From JABMRW01 sp964396965 (GTDB taxonomy: Bacteria; Chloroflexota; Dehalococcoidia; Dehalococcoidales; BS750m-G39), in contig CAYNGD010000010.1 of assembly GCA_964396965.1 (NCBI GenBank), positions 1 through 63,136 on the forward strand: a stretch of 63,136 nt of DNA, given 5' to 3'. Below are positions 26,101 through 34,755 of the stretch, piece by piece. Both the position numbers and the translations under genes were made by a program. Numbering within the stretch: the stretch's first letter is position 1; each line of letters starts with the position of its first letter. Under the pieces are notes generated by a model. It searched no databases. It had not been told where the DNA came from and saw nothing but the letters and a program-made list of their open reading frames with translations.

Positions 26101-26231
26101 AAGGCGGGATGCCACTTGCCCGATTACGGCTGAGGCTGCCACACGGGAGGGGTAGGCGAAATATTTAAGCTAGTGGGCGAAAGCAAAACCCCTAGCACCT
26201 CAGTTTCCCCTGGCAGAGCCCGCCTTTTTTT
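26101..26231 (+). ncRNA. Candidate structured RNA ending in a terminator
   Basis: A compact fold can be drawn. The outer stem 26101-26108 pairs with 26219-26226 and is followed by a run of seven T. GCCA 26111-26114 pairs with 26211-26214. CCG-ATTA-CGG forms a small hairpin at 26120-26129. CTGAGG 26130-26135 pairs with CCTCAG 26198-26203. GCTAG-T-GGG (26169-26177) pairs with CCC-CTAGC (26189-26196). CTGCCA 26136-26141 also matches TGGCAG 26211-26216, an alternative or pseudoknot pairing. The T tract favours the plus strand. I do not recognise a known class; it could also be a leader element. Confidence 0.45.
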
Positions 26232-26365
26232 ATTCTGCCCCCTCATTAGCGTAATTCTTCAGCACACATATCTCCGATTACTCTACCGGACAATATATGT
26301 CCATCTACGGACAGAGATTAACACTATTCTCCTGCTTTGTCAATAGGTAAAACACATAATTTTTG

Positions 26366-26395
26366 TTGACAACTCACGGTATGAACCTTTAGAAT
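26366..26395 (+). promoter_or_regulatory. Promoter of HTH copy B
   Basis: TTGACA (26366-26371) and TAGAAT (26390-26395) with an 18-bp spacer. Transcription should start at about 26402, the GTG start codon, giving a leaderless mRNA. Confidence 0.65.
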
Positions 26396-26401
26396 GTCAA
26401 C

Positions 26402-26779
26402 GTGAGTATAGAAGAAGTCCCTGTAGTATCATTTTTAGAAGAGGTGATGCGTCGGCGCAAGCTTCTTCCCAGCCAGTTGGCTTCCGATTTAGGTATCAGT
26501 CATGCTACCATTAGCCGCTGGCTCTCCGGTGCCGACATTCCCAGTACCAGGTCCTGCCGAAAATTAGCTGAATACAGTGGCGTGCCTCTGGAGAAAGTCC
26601 TCTCCGTTGCTGGTCACCTCCCTAGGGTGGCTGAGGCAGCACACCCCCAATGGCCCGAATTTCGTGAGTACGCTCGTCAGATGTACCCCAATGAACTTGA
26701 CGATGACCTGATTACCATGATTGAGGACCTCATTGAGCGGCGAAGGCAAAGAAGGTACAAGGTCGGGAAAAATCCCTAG
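26402..26779 (+). CDS. XRE-family HTH regulator, copy B
   Basis: 125 residues, identical to copy A (753-1130) except at positions 3, 8, 13 and 19. The Cro/C1-type HTH lies at residues about 9-70. From 26478 to beyond its stop the DNA is identical to copy A, which implies very recent duplication or gene conversion. The GTG start at 26402 sits directly at the predicted transcription start. It probably regulates itself and the following peptidase gene. Confidence 0.85.
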   Translation: MSIEEVPVVSFLEEVMRRRKLLPSQLASDLGISHATISRWLSGADIPSTRSCRKLAEYSGVPLEKVLSVAGHLPRVAEAAHPQWPEFREYARQMYPNELDDDLITMIEDLIERRRQRRYKVGKNP

Positions 26780-26821
26780 GTGGGAAGCTGAGCTGTGGTC
26801 ATATCTCAGCAAGGGTGACGG
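26402..26821. repeat. Inverted repeat, right copy (HTH gene)
   Basis: Reverse complement of 711-1130. The tract 26478-26821 is identical and the first 76 bp carry scattered differences. The peptidase genes that follow each copy have diverged strongly. Confidence 0.9.
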
Positions 26822-27467
26822 GATACACTGCCCGGTATACCAGTCGTGTCACTCAAGGCTAAGTGGGGAGTGGTGTCTGAGTGAACACCAGAAATTATAC
26901 CAGTTGATGAATGATTTTCTCGATGATGAAGTCCCCGACCTTACCGACCCAGCCAGTATTGAATCTGAATTCCTCTGCTATCCATATAGCGGGAGAATTT
27001 TCCATCTGGTTAGAAAGCTGGCAGTCAGTTACCAAGATGCGGCGGGAATCGACCGCCTGCCCGTGCCGACCAACCTTATTACTCACGGTGGTGACAATCT
27101 TCCCATTGAAATCCGACAGCTACCATTGAAGGCCCACCATGGTGCTATCTGGCGCTTGAACGACTGCTGGGTAGTTCAGCTCAATAGTACCGACACAGCA
27201 GCCAGACAGAGATTCACCCTTTATCACGAGATCTTCCATATCCTGGCTCATTGTAAAGCCACGCCGGTCTTTAAGAAAACATCAAGTGGCCCAGAGGGTT
27301 CTTTCAACGAGTTACTTGCCGACCACTTCGCCACCATTATTCTTATGCCCGAGAAGCAGGTGAAGGAAAGGTGGGCCGCGGTTAAAGACATAAACCGGAT
27401 GGCAGCCATATTCAACGTGCCTAGGTCGGTGGTGTGGTTCGTGCTCAAGCACCTGAGCCTGGTTTAG
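26721..27467 (+). CDS. ImmA/IrrE-family metallopeptidase, copy B
   Basis: The frame is 248 residues long from the ATG at 26721, but the first 34 codons lie within the HTH gene and its trailer. HEIFH (HExxH) and ELLADHFATIILMP are the M78 signatures. Compared with copy A, the codon matching its start ATG is ATA here (26823-26825), directly after the end of the identical tract. Translation may therefore start at 26721, overlapping the HTH gene, or at an unusual codon. The protein is a clear but distant paralogue of copy A. Confidence 0.75.
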   Translation: MRTSLSGEGKEGTRSGKIPRWEAELWSYLSKGDGIHCPVYQSCHSRLSGEWCLSEHQKLYQLMNDFLDDEVPDLTDPASIESEFLCYPYSGRIFHLVRKLAVSYQDAAGIDRLPVPTNLITHGGDNLPIEIRQLPLKAHHGAIWRLNDCWVVQLNSTDTAARQRFTLYHEIFHILAHCKATPVFKKTSSGPEGSFNELLADHFATIILMPEKQVKERWAAVKDINRMAAIFNVPRSVVWFVLKHLSLV

Positions 27468-27470
27468 CTA

Positions 27471-28187
27471 TTAAGCAACCCTGGCTCGATTTTTCCCCGA
27501 TTTTACTCTCGTTTTCTCTTCGGCTGTCAGTGCCTCAATCCAGTGTTTCAGGTCTTCCGGGGACTGTTTCCGGCTCAGGACCTCGGCATCGGGTATGTAG
27601 TAGGGGTTCTCGTAGACCTTCGTGCCGACCATGATGGTGGGGTGTGTACAAATCACGTTCAGAAGCAATGGGAGGCCGAACCGCTGCCATTCATACTGAC
27701 AGAGACCTGTAACGGGATATCTGGCATAGAAATCCCTGTTCAGCTTTGACTCGAATTCTACGAATCTGTTTGAGCCCGGGTGGCCGTGCAAAACCCAGCT
27801 CATCTCAGTGACCCCGCGGATGGCGTGATAACCCTCGGCGATGGCCTTTTCCGCCTCGTTAATAAGATAAGTAATCATCAGGTCGGGGTCGAAGAATCCC
27901 CCTTTTGTGTAGGTCTCGGTTTCATGCGAGATCAAGAATTGCCCTGAGGCTTCAGCAGCGGTCACATCCACACCCCATGCGTGCAATGTAGCACGCACTT
28001 GGTCAGCGGTATGAGTGTCAACAATATAGTGGCATTTCTCACCCTGCCTTAGCCCGGTTATCAGGAAGATGGCGACGGCAGTTTCCCATTCTTCTAGGGT
28101 AGCATAGATATGGCCGATGTGCCCATACGGTATGGGCTTCCCTGTTTCCTCAATGAACGGTGATCTGGTACTATCCACTTGCTCCAT
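27471..28187 (-). CDS. MEDS (DcmR-type sensory) domain protein
   Basis: 238 residues. The opening GHIGHIYATLEEWETAVAIFL, then GEKCHYIVD and ADQVRATLHAWGVDV, and a later RGVTEMSWVL, are typical of the MEDS domain of DcmR-like regulators and related archaeal sensors, which has a RecA/KaiC-like core without a clear nucleotide loop. It lacks a DNA-binding domain, so it probably acts as a sensor or partner protein. It is convergent with the peptidase gene (3 bp between stops). Confidence 0.8.
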   Translation of the reverse strand: MEQVDSTRSPFIEETGKPIPYGHIGHIYATLEEWETAVAIFLITGLRQGEKCHYIVDTHTADQVRATLHAWGVDVTAAEASGQFLISHETETYTKGGFFDPDLMITYLINEAEKAIAEGYHAIRGVTEMSWVLHGHPGSNRFVEFESKLNRDFYARYPVTGLCQYEWQRFGLPLLLNVICTHPTIMVGTKVYENPYYIPDAEVLSRKQSPEDLKHWIEALTAEEKTRVKSGKNRARVA

Positions 28188-28339
28188 CCTCTGTGCCCCA
28201 GAATAATCGGTACCGTCGCCCGTTTTGGAACAGCGTTAGCTCGTCTGGTCGCCCTTCTTTTCTTTCGTTTGCTATAACTTGCGAGATTGCAGCGCGGCCT
28301 ATGATACACTTGCGGTCGCACCAGGCTCTTTCGCTGACA

Positions 28340-28368
28340 ATTTTAATAAATCATTAAGGAATTGTCAA
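28340..28368 (-). promoter_or_regulatory. Promoter of MEDS gene
   Basis: Minus-strand TTGACA (28363-28368) and TAAAAT (28340-28345) with a 17-bp spacer. The predicted leader is about 145 nt. Confidence 0.7.
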
Positions 28369-28479
28369 TAACTTGGACAGAGGCGAGTCCTGTAAGATAT
28401 GCTGCTGTAACAATAAGCCATTTAGTTCAATAGCGGCTGCCGAAGTAAAAGTCACTGCATGATTAGCCGGCTAGCTGGG

Positions 28480-28722
28480 CTATTTCTTATAAGGATAGTA
28501 ATCAAGGTAAGTCTTGATAGTGGCCTTGGACACGCCCATTAAAGTTGCACACTCCTGGTTTTAACAACTGGCTCTAGTTTTTTACCGCGGCTGTCACGAA
28601 ATACGATTATCTTATTATCCGCCTGGTTTTCCAGAGAATTGAATATCGGGTAAAAGGCCGGCCGCTGTTGAATTCCTGCAGTAGGTCGGGAGGCCGCCAG
28701 GTCCACATAGACCGCTCGGTTC
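28480..28722 (-). pseudogene. Frameshifted remnant with NUMOD1/HTH-like end
   Basis: Directly downstream of the LysR stop, one minus-strand frame reads about 60 codons (VYVDLAASRPTAG, then KIIVFRDSRGKKLEPVVKTR). A second frame then continues with QECATLMGVSKATIKTYL and stops at 28480. The combined order, a short beta-strand part then a helix-turn-helix, resembles NUMOD1-type DNA-binding tails of homing endonucleases. No intact gene remains, so this is probably the decayed end of a mobile or DNA-binding gene. Confidence 0.4.
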
Positions 28723-29658
28723 TTAATTTAGGGTGGTGGACAAACAGCCAGCTTTGCTGTCTTCAAAAGCTTGTTTAACCAAGCCAATGAATTCATCGGT
28801 GATTTTATGTTTAGGGGAATCCTTGATGACTAGAGCGTCGGCTTTAACATATATCTCATCGGCGAGGTGGAGTATCCGCATCCTTCCCTCGCTAACCGCC
28901 CTTCGTGCTTCAGCCTCAGGTAACAAAGCAATGCCTTTCCCCATCTCTGCAAGCATCCTTAAACAGTGCGGGTAACCCATGTCTGCCTCAAAGAAGTTTA
29001 ACAGCTCCAATCCCTCAGCCTTAAACCTGTCTAACAGAATCTGCCGAATTGCTGATCCAGGTGGCGGAAGGATGAATTTGTAATCACGTAGGTCGGCAAG
29101 GGTCAGTGAATCGCTTGCCCCGGTAGAAGCAGACCGGTTGGTTACAAGCAGAAGCCTCTCTCCCTCTGATAGCCTGATGGCTGTAAGCGTGTCTGTCTGA
29201 TAGTCCGCACTTATCACGATAGCAACATCATATTGCTGGTCTAGAAGCTGACTGGCGATTTTATAGGAAGGGCCGTTTTGTATGCTAATGTTTGTATGTG
29301 GGAAACGATTGCCGAATTGAACTGCGGCCGAGCTAACAATGCCGGAAAAAGTAACAGACACACCTACTCGAAGGCTATGCTCCCTTATTTCCTCCAAAAA
29401 TATGTCGGCGCTTTTCGCTTGCTTATATATTTCCGCGGCATATCTTAAGAGAACCTGCCCTGCTTCGGTTAGATGGACACTTTTCTTTCTTGTGTAAACC
29501 AGTTTCGTCCCGGCGGATAGTTCTAAAGCTTTAACTTGCTGACTGACCGCTGGTTCGGTCAGAAATAACTTCTCAGAAGCTGTGGTGAAACTCTGCTCTT
29601 TGGCGACAAAATAAAATACAATCAACTGGTGAAGATTTATCCTAGTAATATTTCTCAC
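28723..29658 (-). CDS. LysR-family transcriptional regulator
   Basis: 311 residues: an N-terminal winged HTH (NLHQLIVFYFVAKEQSFTTA, then LTEPAVSQQVKALE) and a periplasmic-binding-like effector domain (about 95-300). It is divergent from the livJ-type operon (168 bp between), the usual position for a LysR activator of its neighbour. An AT-rich dyad-like region near 29736-29757 contains a TATAAT without a good -35, consistent with an activated promoter. The effector is probably the imported compound. Confidence 0.92.
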   Translation of the reverse strand: MRNITRINLHQLIVFYFVAKEQSFTTASEKLFLTEPAVSQQVKALELSAGTKLVYTRKKSVHLTEAGQVLLRYAAEIYKQAKSADIFLEEIREHSLRVGVSVTFSGIVSSAAVQFGNRFPHTNISIQNGPSYKIASQLLDQQYDVAIVISADYQTDTLTAIRLSEGERLLLVTNRSASTGASDSLTLADLRDYKFILPPPGSAIRQILLDRFKAEGLELLNFFEADMGYPHCLRMLAEMGKGIALLPEAEARRAVSEGRMRILHLADEIYVKADALVIKDSPKHKITDEFIGLVKQAFEDSKAGCLSTTLN

Positions 29659-29826
29659 AGCACTCTCCTTCTCAGAATTAGTAGCTATTCTAAGTCGAGG
29701 AGACGCGTTTTCCTATATAGAATTGTAAGTTTTGCTTATAATATCAGAATTAATTATGTCTTGCAACCCCTCGTTTGTATAGACTATCATATAGCTTGAA
29801 ATTTAAAGCAAAGGAGGGAGGTAGAG

Positions 29827-31155
29827 TTGAAAAAGCCCATTGTAGTCCTGTTGGTGCTGGCTCTGGTGGGTGCCGCGATCTTCAGTGGTTGCCCTAAGCC
29901 TAAAGAGGCGACTCCAACGGAAATTCGCATAGGCGACGTCGTGTCCTATACGGGTATGTATGCCACTTTCGGGATTAATAAATTTGGGGTGGAAGCGGCT
30001 GTTGAGGATATCAACAAAGAGGGCGGAATATATGTAAAAGAGTATGATAAAAAGCTACCCGTCAAGTGGATAACCCTCGATAGCGAGAGCGACGTGCTGA
30101 AAATGGCGCCTCTTACCGAAAGCCTGATTCTCAATGACAAGATAAACTTCATCGGGTGTGGCCTGGAGGTGCCGACCATGCGGCAGGGTACGGCAGATAT
30201 GGCTGAAAAGTATAAGATACCAGCCGTTATCGGAATCGGCCCTCTTGACTCCTGGCTGGCCATGAAGCAGTCAGCCGGGGCAGAGTGGAAGTACACCTTC
30301 GGCTATGGTTTTTCTATAGCTACTCCAACTGAGCCGGGAGACTGGCGGGAGGGTAATAATGGCTATCTGATGTTCCCTACAATGCTGGGCGTACTGGATG
30401 CCTACGCAGGGCAGACCAATAAAAAAGTGGCCGTTTTCGCCCTTGATGACGCCGACGGCAGGGCTTGGTATCAGGCATTCTCTGGAGCGGCCGCAGACGC
30501 TGGTTATGATTGCTACCGCGCCGATAGCCAATTCGGCATATTCCCCGGGGATACTACCGACTTCTCGCCTTTAATACAGGAGTGGAAGACTGCGGGCTGC
30601 GATATACTCTGGGGCAACTGCCCAGGGCCTCATTATGGAATGCTGTGGAAGCAGTGCCACGTGCTGGGCTTTGAGCCTAAGCTGGTCTGTGCTACCAGGG
30701 CAGGAGGTTACTATAATGATGTAAAGAGCTGGGGTGGCGACCTGCCTAACGGTGTCGGTATGGAAGAGTTTTGGAACCCGCAGGTTAAAGGTGTCGGTAT
30801 CGGTGACACAACTCCGGAGTCTCTCTTTAAGAGATTCAACGAAAAGACAGGGCAGCCATTGGCTCAGGGTATAGGCTATGAGTATGCAGGAGCACAAATA
30901 CTATTTGATGCCATTGAACAGGCTGGCACGCTTGACCCGGATGCGGTTTGTGAAGCTCTACGTAATATCGATGTCATGACAATGGATGGGCGTGCCACCT
31001 TTGAAAAAGGGACGCAGTTTTGGCGATTCCCGGTGGCATGGGGCCAGTGGCAGAAGACCAATAACCCGTGGGTGTGGGAAGCACCGACATGCTTTTCCTA
31101 TAACGACTTCTTGGTGCCGACGGCTAATTACATATTCCCCATGCCTTACGAATAA
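29827..31155 (+). CDS. livJ: ABC transporter substrate-binding lipoprotein
   Basis: 442 residues. A lipoprotein signal ends IFSGC (Cys22) and is followed by a type-I periplasmic-binding fold of the branched-chain amino acid family (IRIGDVVSYTGMYATFG). It captures the ligand outside the membrane for the LivHM-GF importer encoded next. The start is TTG after GGAGGGAGG. The family binds amino acids, amides, aromatic and other carboxylic acids, so the ligand cannot be assigned. Confidence 0.92.
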   Translation: MKKPIVVLLVLALVGAAIFSGCPKPKEATPTEIRIGDVVSYTGMYATFGINKFGVEAAVEDINKEGGIYVKEYDKKLPVKWITLDSESDVLKMAPLTESLILNDKINFIGCGLEVPTMRQGTADMAEKYKIPAVIGIGPLDSWLAMKQSAGAEWKYTFGYGFSIATPTEPGDWREGNNGYLMFPTMLGVLDAYAGQTNKKVAVFALDDADGRAWYQAFSGAAADAGYDCYRADSQFGIFPGDTTDFSPLIQEWKTAGCDILWGNCPGPHYGMLWKQCHVLGFEPKLVCATRAGGYYNDVKSWGGDLPNGVGMEEFWNPQVKGVGIGDTTPESLFKRFNEKTGQPLAQGIGYEYAGAQILFDAIEQAGTLDPDAVCEALRNIDVMTMDGRATFEKGTQFWRFPVAWGQWQKTNNPWVWEAPTCFSYNDFLVPTANYIFPMPYE

Positions 31156-31171
31156 AGCAGGTGTGGAATAG

Positions 31172-31211
31172 ATCAAGCAGGGTTTGGGCTAAACCCCGGG
31201 CCCTGCTTGAT
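31172..31211 (+). promoter_or_regulatory. Stem-loop between livJ and livG
   Basis: A perfect 11-bp stem, ATCAAGCAGGG (31172-31182) with CCCTGCTTGAT (31201-31211), and a possible inner hairpin. No T tract follows, so it is better read as an mRNA-stabilising or attenuating structure that lets the binding protein be made in excess. Confidence 0.6.
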
Positions 31212-31323
31212 GCAACCCAGGCGCTGGTGCCTTAGTTTAAGCCTCGGTCCAGTGAGAAACGCAGTTGTCGCTAACCTGCAGCCAGCGGACAAAGCCAGCT
31301 AAGAAGAGCGGTTACATTATATT

Positions 31324-32049
31324 ATGGAAGAGCCGATTCTGTCAGTAGTAGATATAAATAAGCACTTTGGCGGGTTGATGGCGGTAAGGGGGATGGGCTT
31401 TGATATTCAGCCAGGTGAAGCCGTTGGTCTGATGGGCCCCAACGGTGCTGGCAAGTCAACGCTGTTAAACCTCATCTCTGGTGAGTACAGGCCAGACTCG
31501 GGGACGGTAAGGTTCAAAGGACGTGACATCACCGGTCTGGCCCCGCATAGGATCTGCCACCTCGGAATTTCTCGGACTTACCAGATTCCTCAGCCTTTTG
31601 TCAATCTAACCGCCCTGCAAAACATCATTGTGGCGGCGGAATACGGAAGGGGCCTGGGGAGAGCGGCTGCCGAAGATGAGGCTCTCAAACTGCTTGATAT
31701 GGCCGACCTATCAGAAAAGAGGGACGTGTTCGCTAGAGATCTAGCATCGATAACTTTAAAAAGGCTCGAATTGGCCAGGGCTTTGGCCACTGGCCCGAGG
31801 CTGTTGCTGCTCGATGAAGTGGCGGCGGGTTTAACCGAAGAGGAAATCCCACAGATACTGGAGATCCTGCAAAGGGTACGTGAAATGGACGTGACCTATA
31901 TATTAATCGAGCATGTTATGCGGGTAATGGTAAAGGCAGTTGACAGGATTATGGTGATGGATAAGGGCGTGAAGATCGCTGAAGGTACGCCCAAAGAGGT
32001 AATGGAAGACACTAAGGTAATTAAGGCCTACCTGGGTGAGTCGGAATAG
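31324..32049 (+). CDS. livG: Branched-chain-type ABC ATPase LivG
   Basis: 241 residues. Walker A is GPNGAGKST, Walker B is LLLLDEVAAGL and the switch histidine is in LIEHVM. The signature region reads DLASITLKRLELARALA and lacks a canonical LSGGQ, a degeneracy also known in other LivG-like subunits. It energises the importer with LivF in the cytoplasm. Confidence 0.9.
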   Translation: MEEPILSVVDINKHFGGLMAVRGMGFDIQPGEAVGLMGPNGAGKSTLLNLISGEYRPDSGTVRFKGRDITGLAPHRICHLGISRTYQIPQPFVNLTALQNIIVAAEYGRGLGRAAAEDEALKLLDMADLSEKRDVFARDLASITLKRLELARALATGPRLLLLDEVAAGLTEEEIPQILEILQRVREMDVTYILIEHVMRVMVKAVDRIMVMDKGVKIAEGTPKEVMEDTKVIKAYLGESE

Positions 32050-32097
32050 GCGCTGGATATGCTTACTGCACCTCAAGAGAGAAAATAAGGCCGAGAA

Positions 32098-32826
32098 ATG
32101 TCGAAAATGTCTGAAGAGACCTTGCTCAAAGTTAGCCAAATAGATGCCTTTCATGGGAGCTTCCAGGCCCTCTGGGATGTATCGCTGGCAGTTAAACCCG
32201 GAGAGATTGTCGCTATTATTGGTGCCAATGGCTCTGGCAAATCCACCCTGCTGGACACAATATCGGGCTTGGTGCATCCAGCGAGAGGCAGTATTGAATT
32301 TGCGGGTAGGGAGATCTCCAGACTGGAGTCTTTCCAGATAGTTGACCTCGGCATCGCCCAGGTCCCGGAAGGAAGAAGGGTTTTTCCAGAACTGACCGTT
32401 TTGGAAAATCTGATAATAGGCTCCTATAATCGCCAGGCAAGGTCAGTTAGAGGACAAAATATAGAGCGGGTCTACCAGCTCTTCCCGATACTAGAACAAA
32501 GGAAGACTCAACTGGCTAAGACACTGAGCGGGGGGGAGCAACAGATGCTGGCCCTGGGGCGGGGCTTAATGTCAAACCCCAAAATTATCCTCCTTGACGA
32601 AATGTCCCTCGGCCTTGCCCCCATAGTGGTTAATGAACTGTACAGGGTTTTGAGGGAGATCAGGGAAAGAGGCATTGCTATTTTATTTGTCGAACAGAAT
32701 GTAAGGCGAAGCCTTATCGAAGCGGATAGAGCCTACATTATGGAAGCCGGGCGTATCGTTTTAAGCGGCAATACCGCCGAACTTAGGGAGGAGGAGAAGG
32801 TTAAAAAAGCCTACTTTGGTGCCTGA
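32098..32826 (+). CDS. livF: Branched-chain-type ABC ATPase LivF
   Basis: 242 residues with GANGSGKST (Walker A), LSGGEQQMLALGRGL (signature) and IILLDEMSLGL (Walker B), all canonical. It pairs with LivG. It starts 48 nt after livG. A second ATG seven nt later is in another frame. Confidence 0.93.
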   Translation: MSKMSEETLLKVSQIDAFHGSFQALWDVSLAVKPGEIVAIIGANGSGKSTLLDTISGLVHPARGSIEFAGREISRLESFQIVDLGIAQVPEGRRVFPELTVLENLIIGSYNRQARSVRGQNIERVYQLFPILEQRKTQLAKTLSGGEQQMLALGRGLMSNPKIILLDEMSLGLAPIVVNELYRVLREIRERGIAILFVEQNVRRSLIEADRAYIMEAGRIVLSGNTAELREEEKVKKAYFGA

Positions 32827-32848
32827 AATTGATTAGAATGGGTTACCG

Positions 32849-33712
32849 ATGAATTTAGCTGGTTTAGCGACGCCTATAGTGATGGGGATTCTGCTGGGCG
32901 GATTGTACGCCGTAATTGCCCTGGGTCTTTCCCTGGTTTTCGGTGTGGTGAGGGAGATAAATGTAGCCCACGGAGACATGGTCATATTAGGCAGCTACTT
33001 TGGTTATGTTGCCATGACCGTCATCGGCATAGACCCTATTCTGAGCTTGATCGGTGGCATACCTCTGCTTTTTGGGCTCGGCTTCATTATTCAAAAATAT
33101 CTACTCAACCGGGCCTTCAAAATATCAATGGACGCTACGTTGATAATCGCTTTTGGGATTTCTATTATCTTGGAAAACGCTTACCAACTTATCTGGACCC
33201 CTTTTCCCCAGGGTCTAACAACATCTTACGCCCTGGCAAGTTTCACTTTCGAACCGATTCGTTTCCCACTAACCTATCTGCTGGATTTTGTTGTCGCCTT
33301 GTTAGTGATGCTTTTCCTGCGTGAATTCCTGAAGAGAACATACCTAGGCAGAGCGATAAGGGCAGCTGCCCAGGACAGAAAAGCCGCCCATCTGATGGGA
33401 ATAGATACCGACCAGGTATATGCCTATACCTTCGCTATCTCCGCGGCATTTGCCGCTATAGCCGGCGTCTTCCTCGGCTTAACCTTTCCCTTTACCCCGA
33501 TATCGGGATTGTCTTATCTGATTATCGCCCTCGGTGTTGTCGTTTTGGGCGGTTTAGGCAGTATATTGGGTACGTTCGTCGGTGGTATCGCCTTTGGCTT
33601 GGCCCAAACTCTGGGCGGGTATTTCTTTGGTGTTGCCGCTCAGATGCTGGTAGCTTACGTTATGGTGCTGGTGGTATTGGCATTGATACCACGGGGTCTA
33701 TTTGGACGGTAG
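32849..33712 (+). CDS. livH: Branched-chain-type ABC permease LivH
   Basis: 287 residues, about eight membrane helices. The opening PIVMGILLGGLYAVIALGLSL and the loop RAIRAAAQDRKAAHLMGID (the contact to the ATPase) are typical of LivH. It forms the membrane channel with LivM. It ends 7 nt before the livM start. Confidence 0.93.
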   Translation: MNLAGLATPIVMGILLGGLYAVIALGLSLVFGVVREINVAHGDMVILGSYFGYVAMTVIGIDPILSLIGGIPLLFGLGFIIQKYLLNRAFKISMDATLIIAFGISIILENAYQLIWTPFPQGLTTSYALASFTFEPIRFPLTYLLDFVVALLVMLFLREFLKRTYLGRAIRAAAQDRKAAHLMGIDTDQVYAYTFAISAAFAAIAGVFLGLTFPFTPISGLSYLIIALGVVVLGGLGSILGTFVGGIAFGLAQTLGGYFFGVAAQMLVAYVMVLVVLALIPRGLFGR

Positions 33713-33719
33713 GAGGCAT

Positions 33720-34685
33720 ATGAAAATTCCGAGATGGCGAGGTGGACTAACACCGTTAATAGCGGCCATAGTGGTGCTGGCGCTCTTTCCGGTAATAGGA
33801 ATGCCCACTGTTTGGCTTCTTTACCTCTTCCTCTTTTTTATCTACCTGGCTATGGCTAATATGTGGAATTTGCTGGCTGGTTACAGTGGTCTGATATCCC
33901 TGTGCCCGGCGGCTTTCGTTGGGCTGGCCGGCTACACCATGACAATAATGACCTGGCTTGGCCTGCCCTACTATGTCGGGATAATACCGGGGGCGTTAGT
34001 TGCGGCCCTATTTGCCGGGCTTATATCCATTCCTGTCTTCAGGCTTAAAGGTATCTATTTCGCTATCGGGACACTGGTTGTACCTGAGATACTGAGGTTT
34101 GTCTTTTTACTCTGGAAGCCGGTTGGAGGGCCAATGGATGGACTGGGTAGAGGCTATACCGTGCAGGGGGTAGCCAATGTTCCCATAGCCGAGGTTTACT
34201 GGATTGCTCTGGTCGTTGGGGCCGCCTCGGTTTTTCTGATGCGAGTTATCCTGCGTTCTAAACTGGGAACGGGGTTGGCGGCAATCCGTGATAATGACGG
34301 CACCGCGGCCAGTTCCGGGATAAACGTTTTCAACTTAAAACTGTACTCCTTTGTCATTTCCGCCTTCTTAACCGGAATCGCTGGGGCGGTCTTCTACATT
34401 TACCAGGGGTTTATCGAACCAACTAGCGCCTTCAGTATACGGTGGCTAATCACCATAATGCTGGCTACCGTCATCGGGGGTGAAACCACCGAAGAGGGAC
34501 CGATTGTGGGGACGGTTATAGTCGTCGTTTTGTACTTCTTACTGGCCAGATACGCTAACATCAGCCTACTCATACAAGGTGTAATATTGGTAGGCATAAT
34601 GTCACTGGCACCACAGGGTATTATGGGCTCTATACGCAAGACACGAGCTTACCGCTACCTGTTACGATTAGCCGCCAAGGTCTGA
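33720..34685 (+). CDS. livM: Branched-chain-type ABC permease LivM
   Basis: About 321 residues, about nine membrane helices. NMWNLLAGYSGLISL and the ATPase-contact loop GTGLAAIRDNDGTAASSGIN are LivM features. The ATG at 33720 was chosen because TAGGAGG lies 4 nt before it; an upstream in-frame start at 33702 would overlap livH. Confidence 0.92.
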   Translation: MKIPRWRGGLTPLIAAIVVLALFPVIGMPTVWLLYLFLFFIYLAMANMWNLLAGYSGLISLCPAAFVGLAGYTMTIMTWLGLPYYVGIIPGALVAALFAGLISIPVFRLKGIYFAIGTLVVPEILRFVFLLWKPVGGPMDGLGRGYTVQGVANVPIAEVYWIALVVGAASVFLMRVILRSKLGTGLAAIRDNDGTAASSGINVFNLKLYSFVISAFLTGIAGAVFYIYQGFIEPTSAFSIRWLITIMLATVIGGETTEEGPIVGTVIVVVLYFLLARYANISLLIQGVILVGIMSLAPQGIMGSIRKTRAYRYLLRLAAKV

Positions 34686-34755
34686 GCCGGTCATTCTTGG
34701 CTATAGCTTCAGCGATAGCCAGTATTACTTTGAATAGGAGGAAGGAGGTAAAAAT

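Noticed and set aside
28094..28321. Minus-strand 75-codon frame overlapping the start of the MEDS gene
   Set aside because: Composition is Arg-rich and random-like, half of it lies inside the MEDS gene, and no ribosome site is seen.
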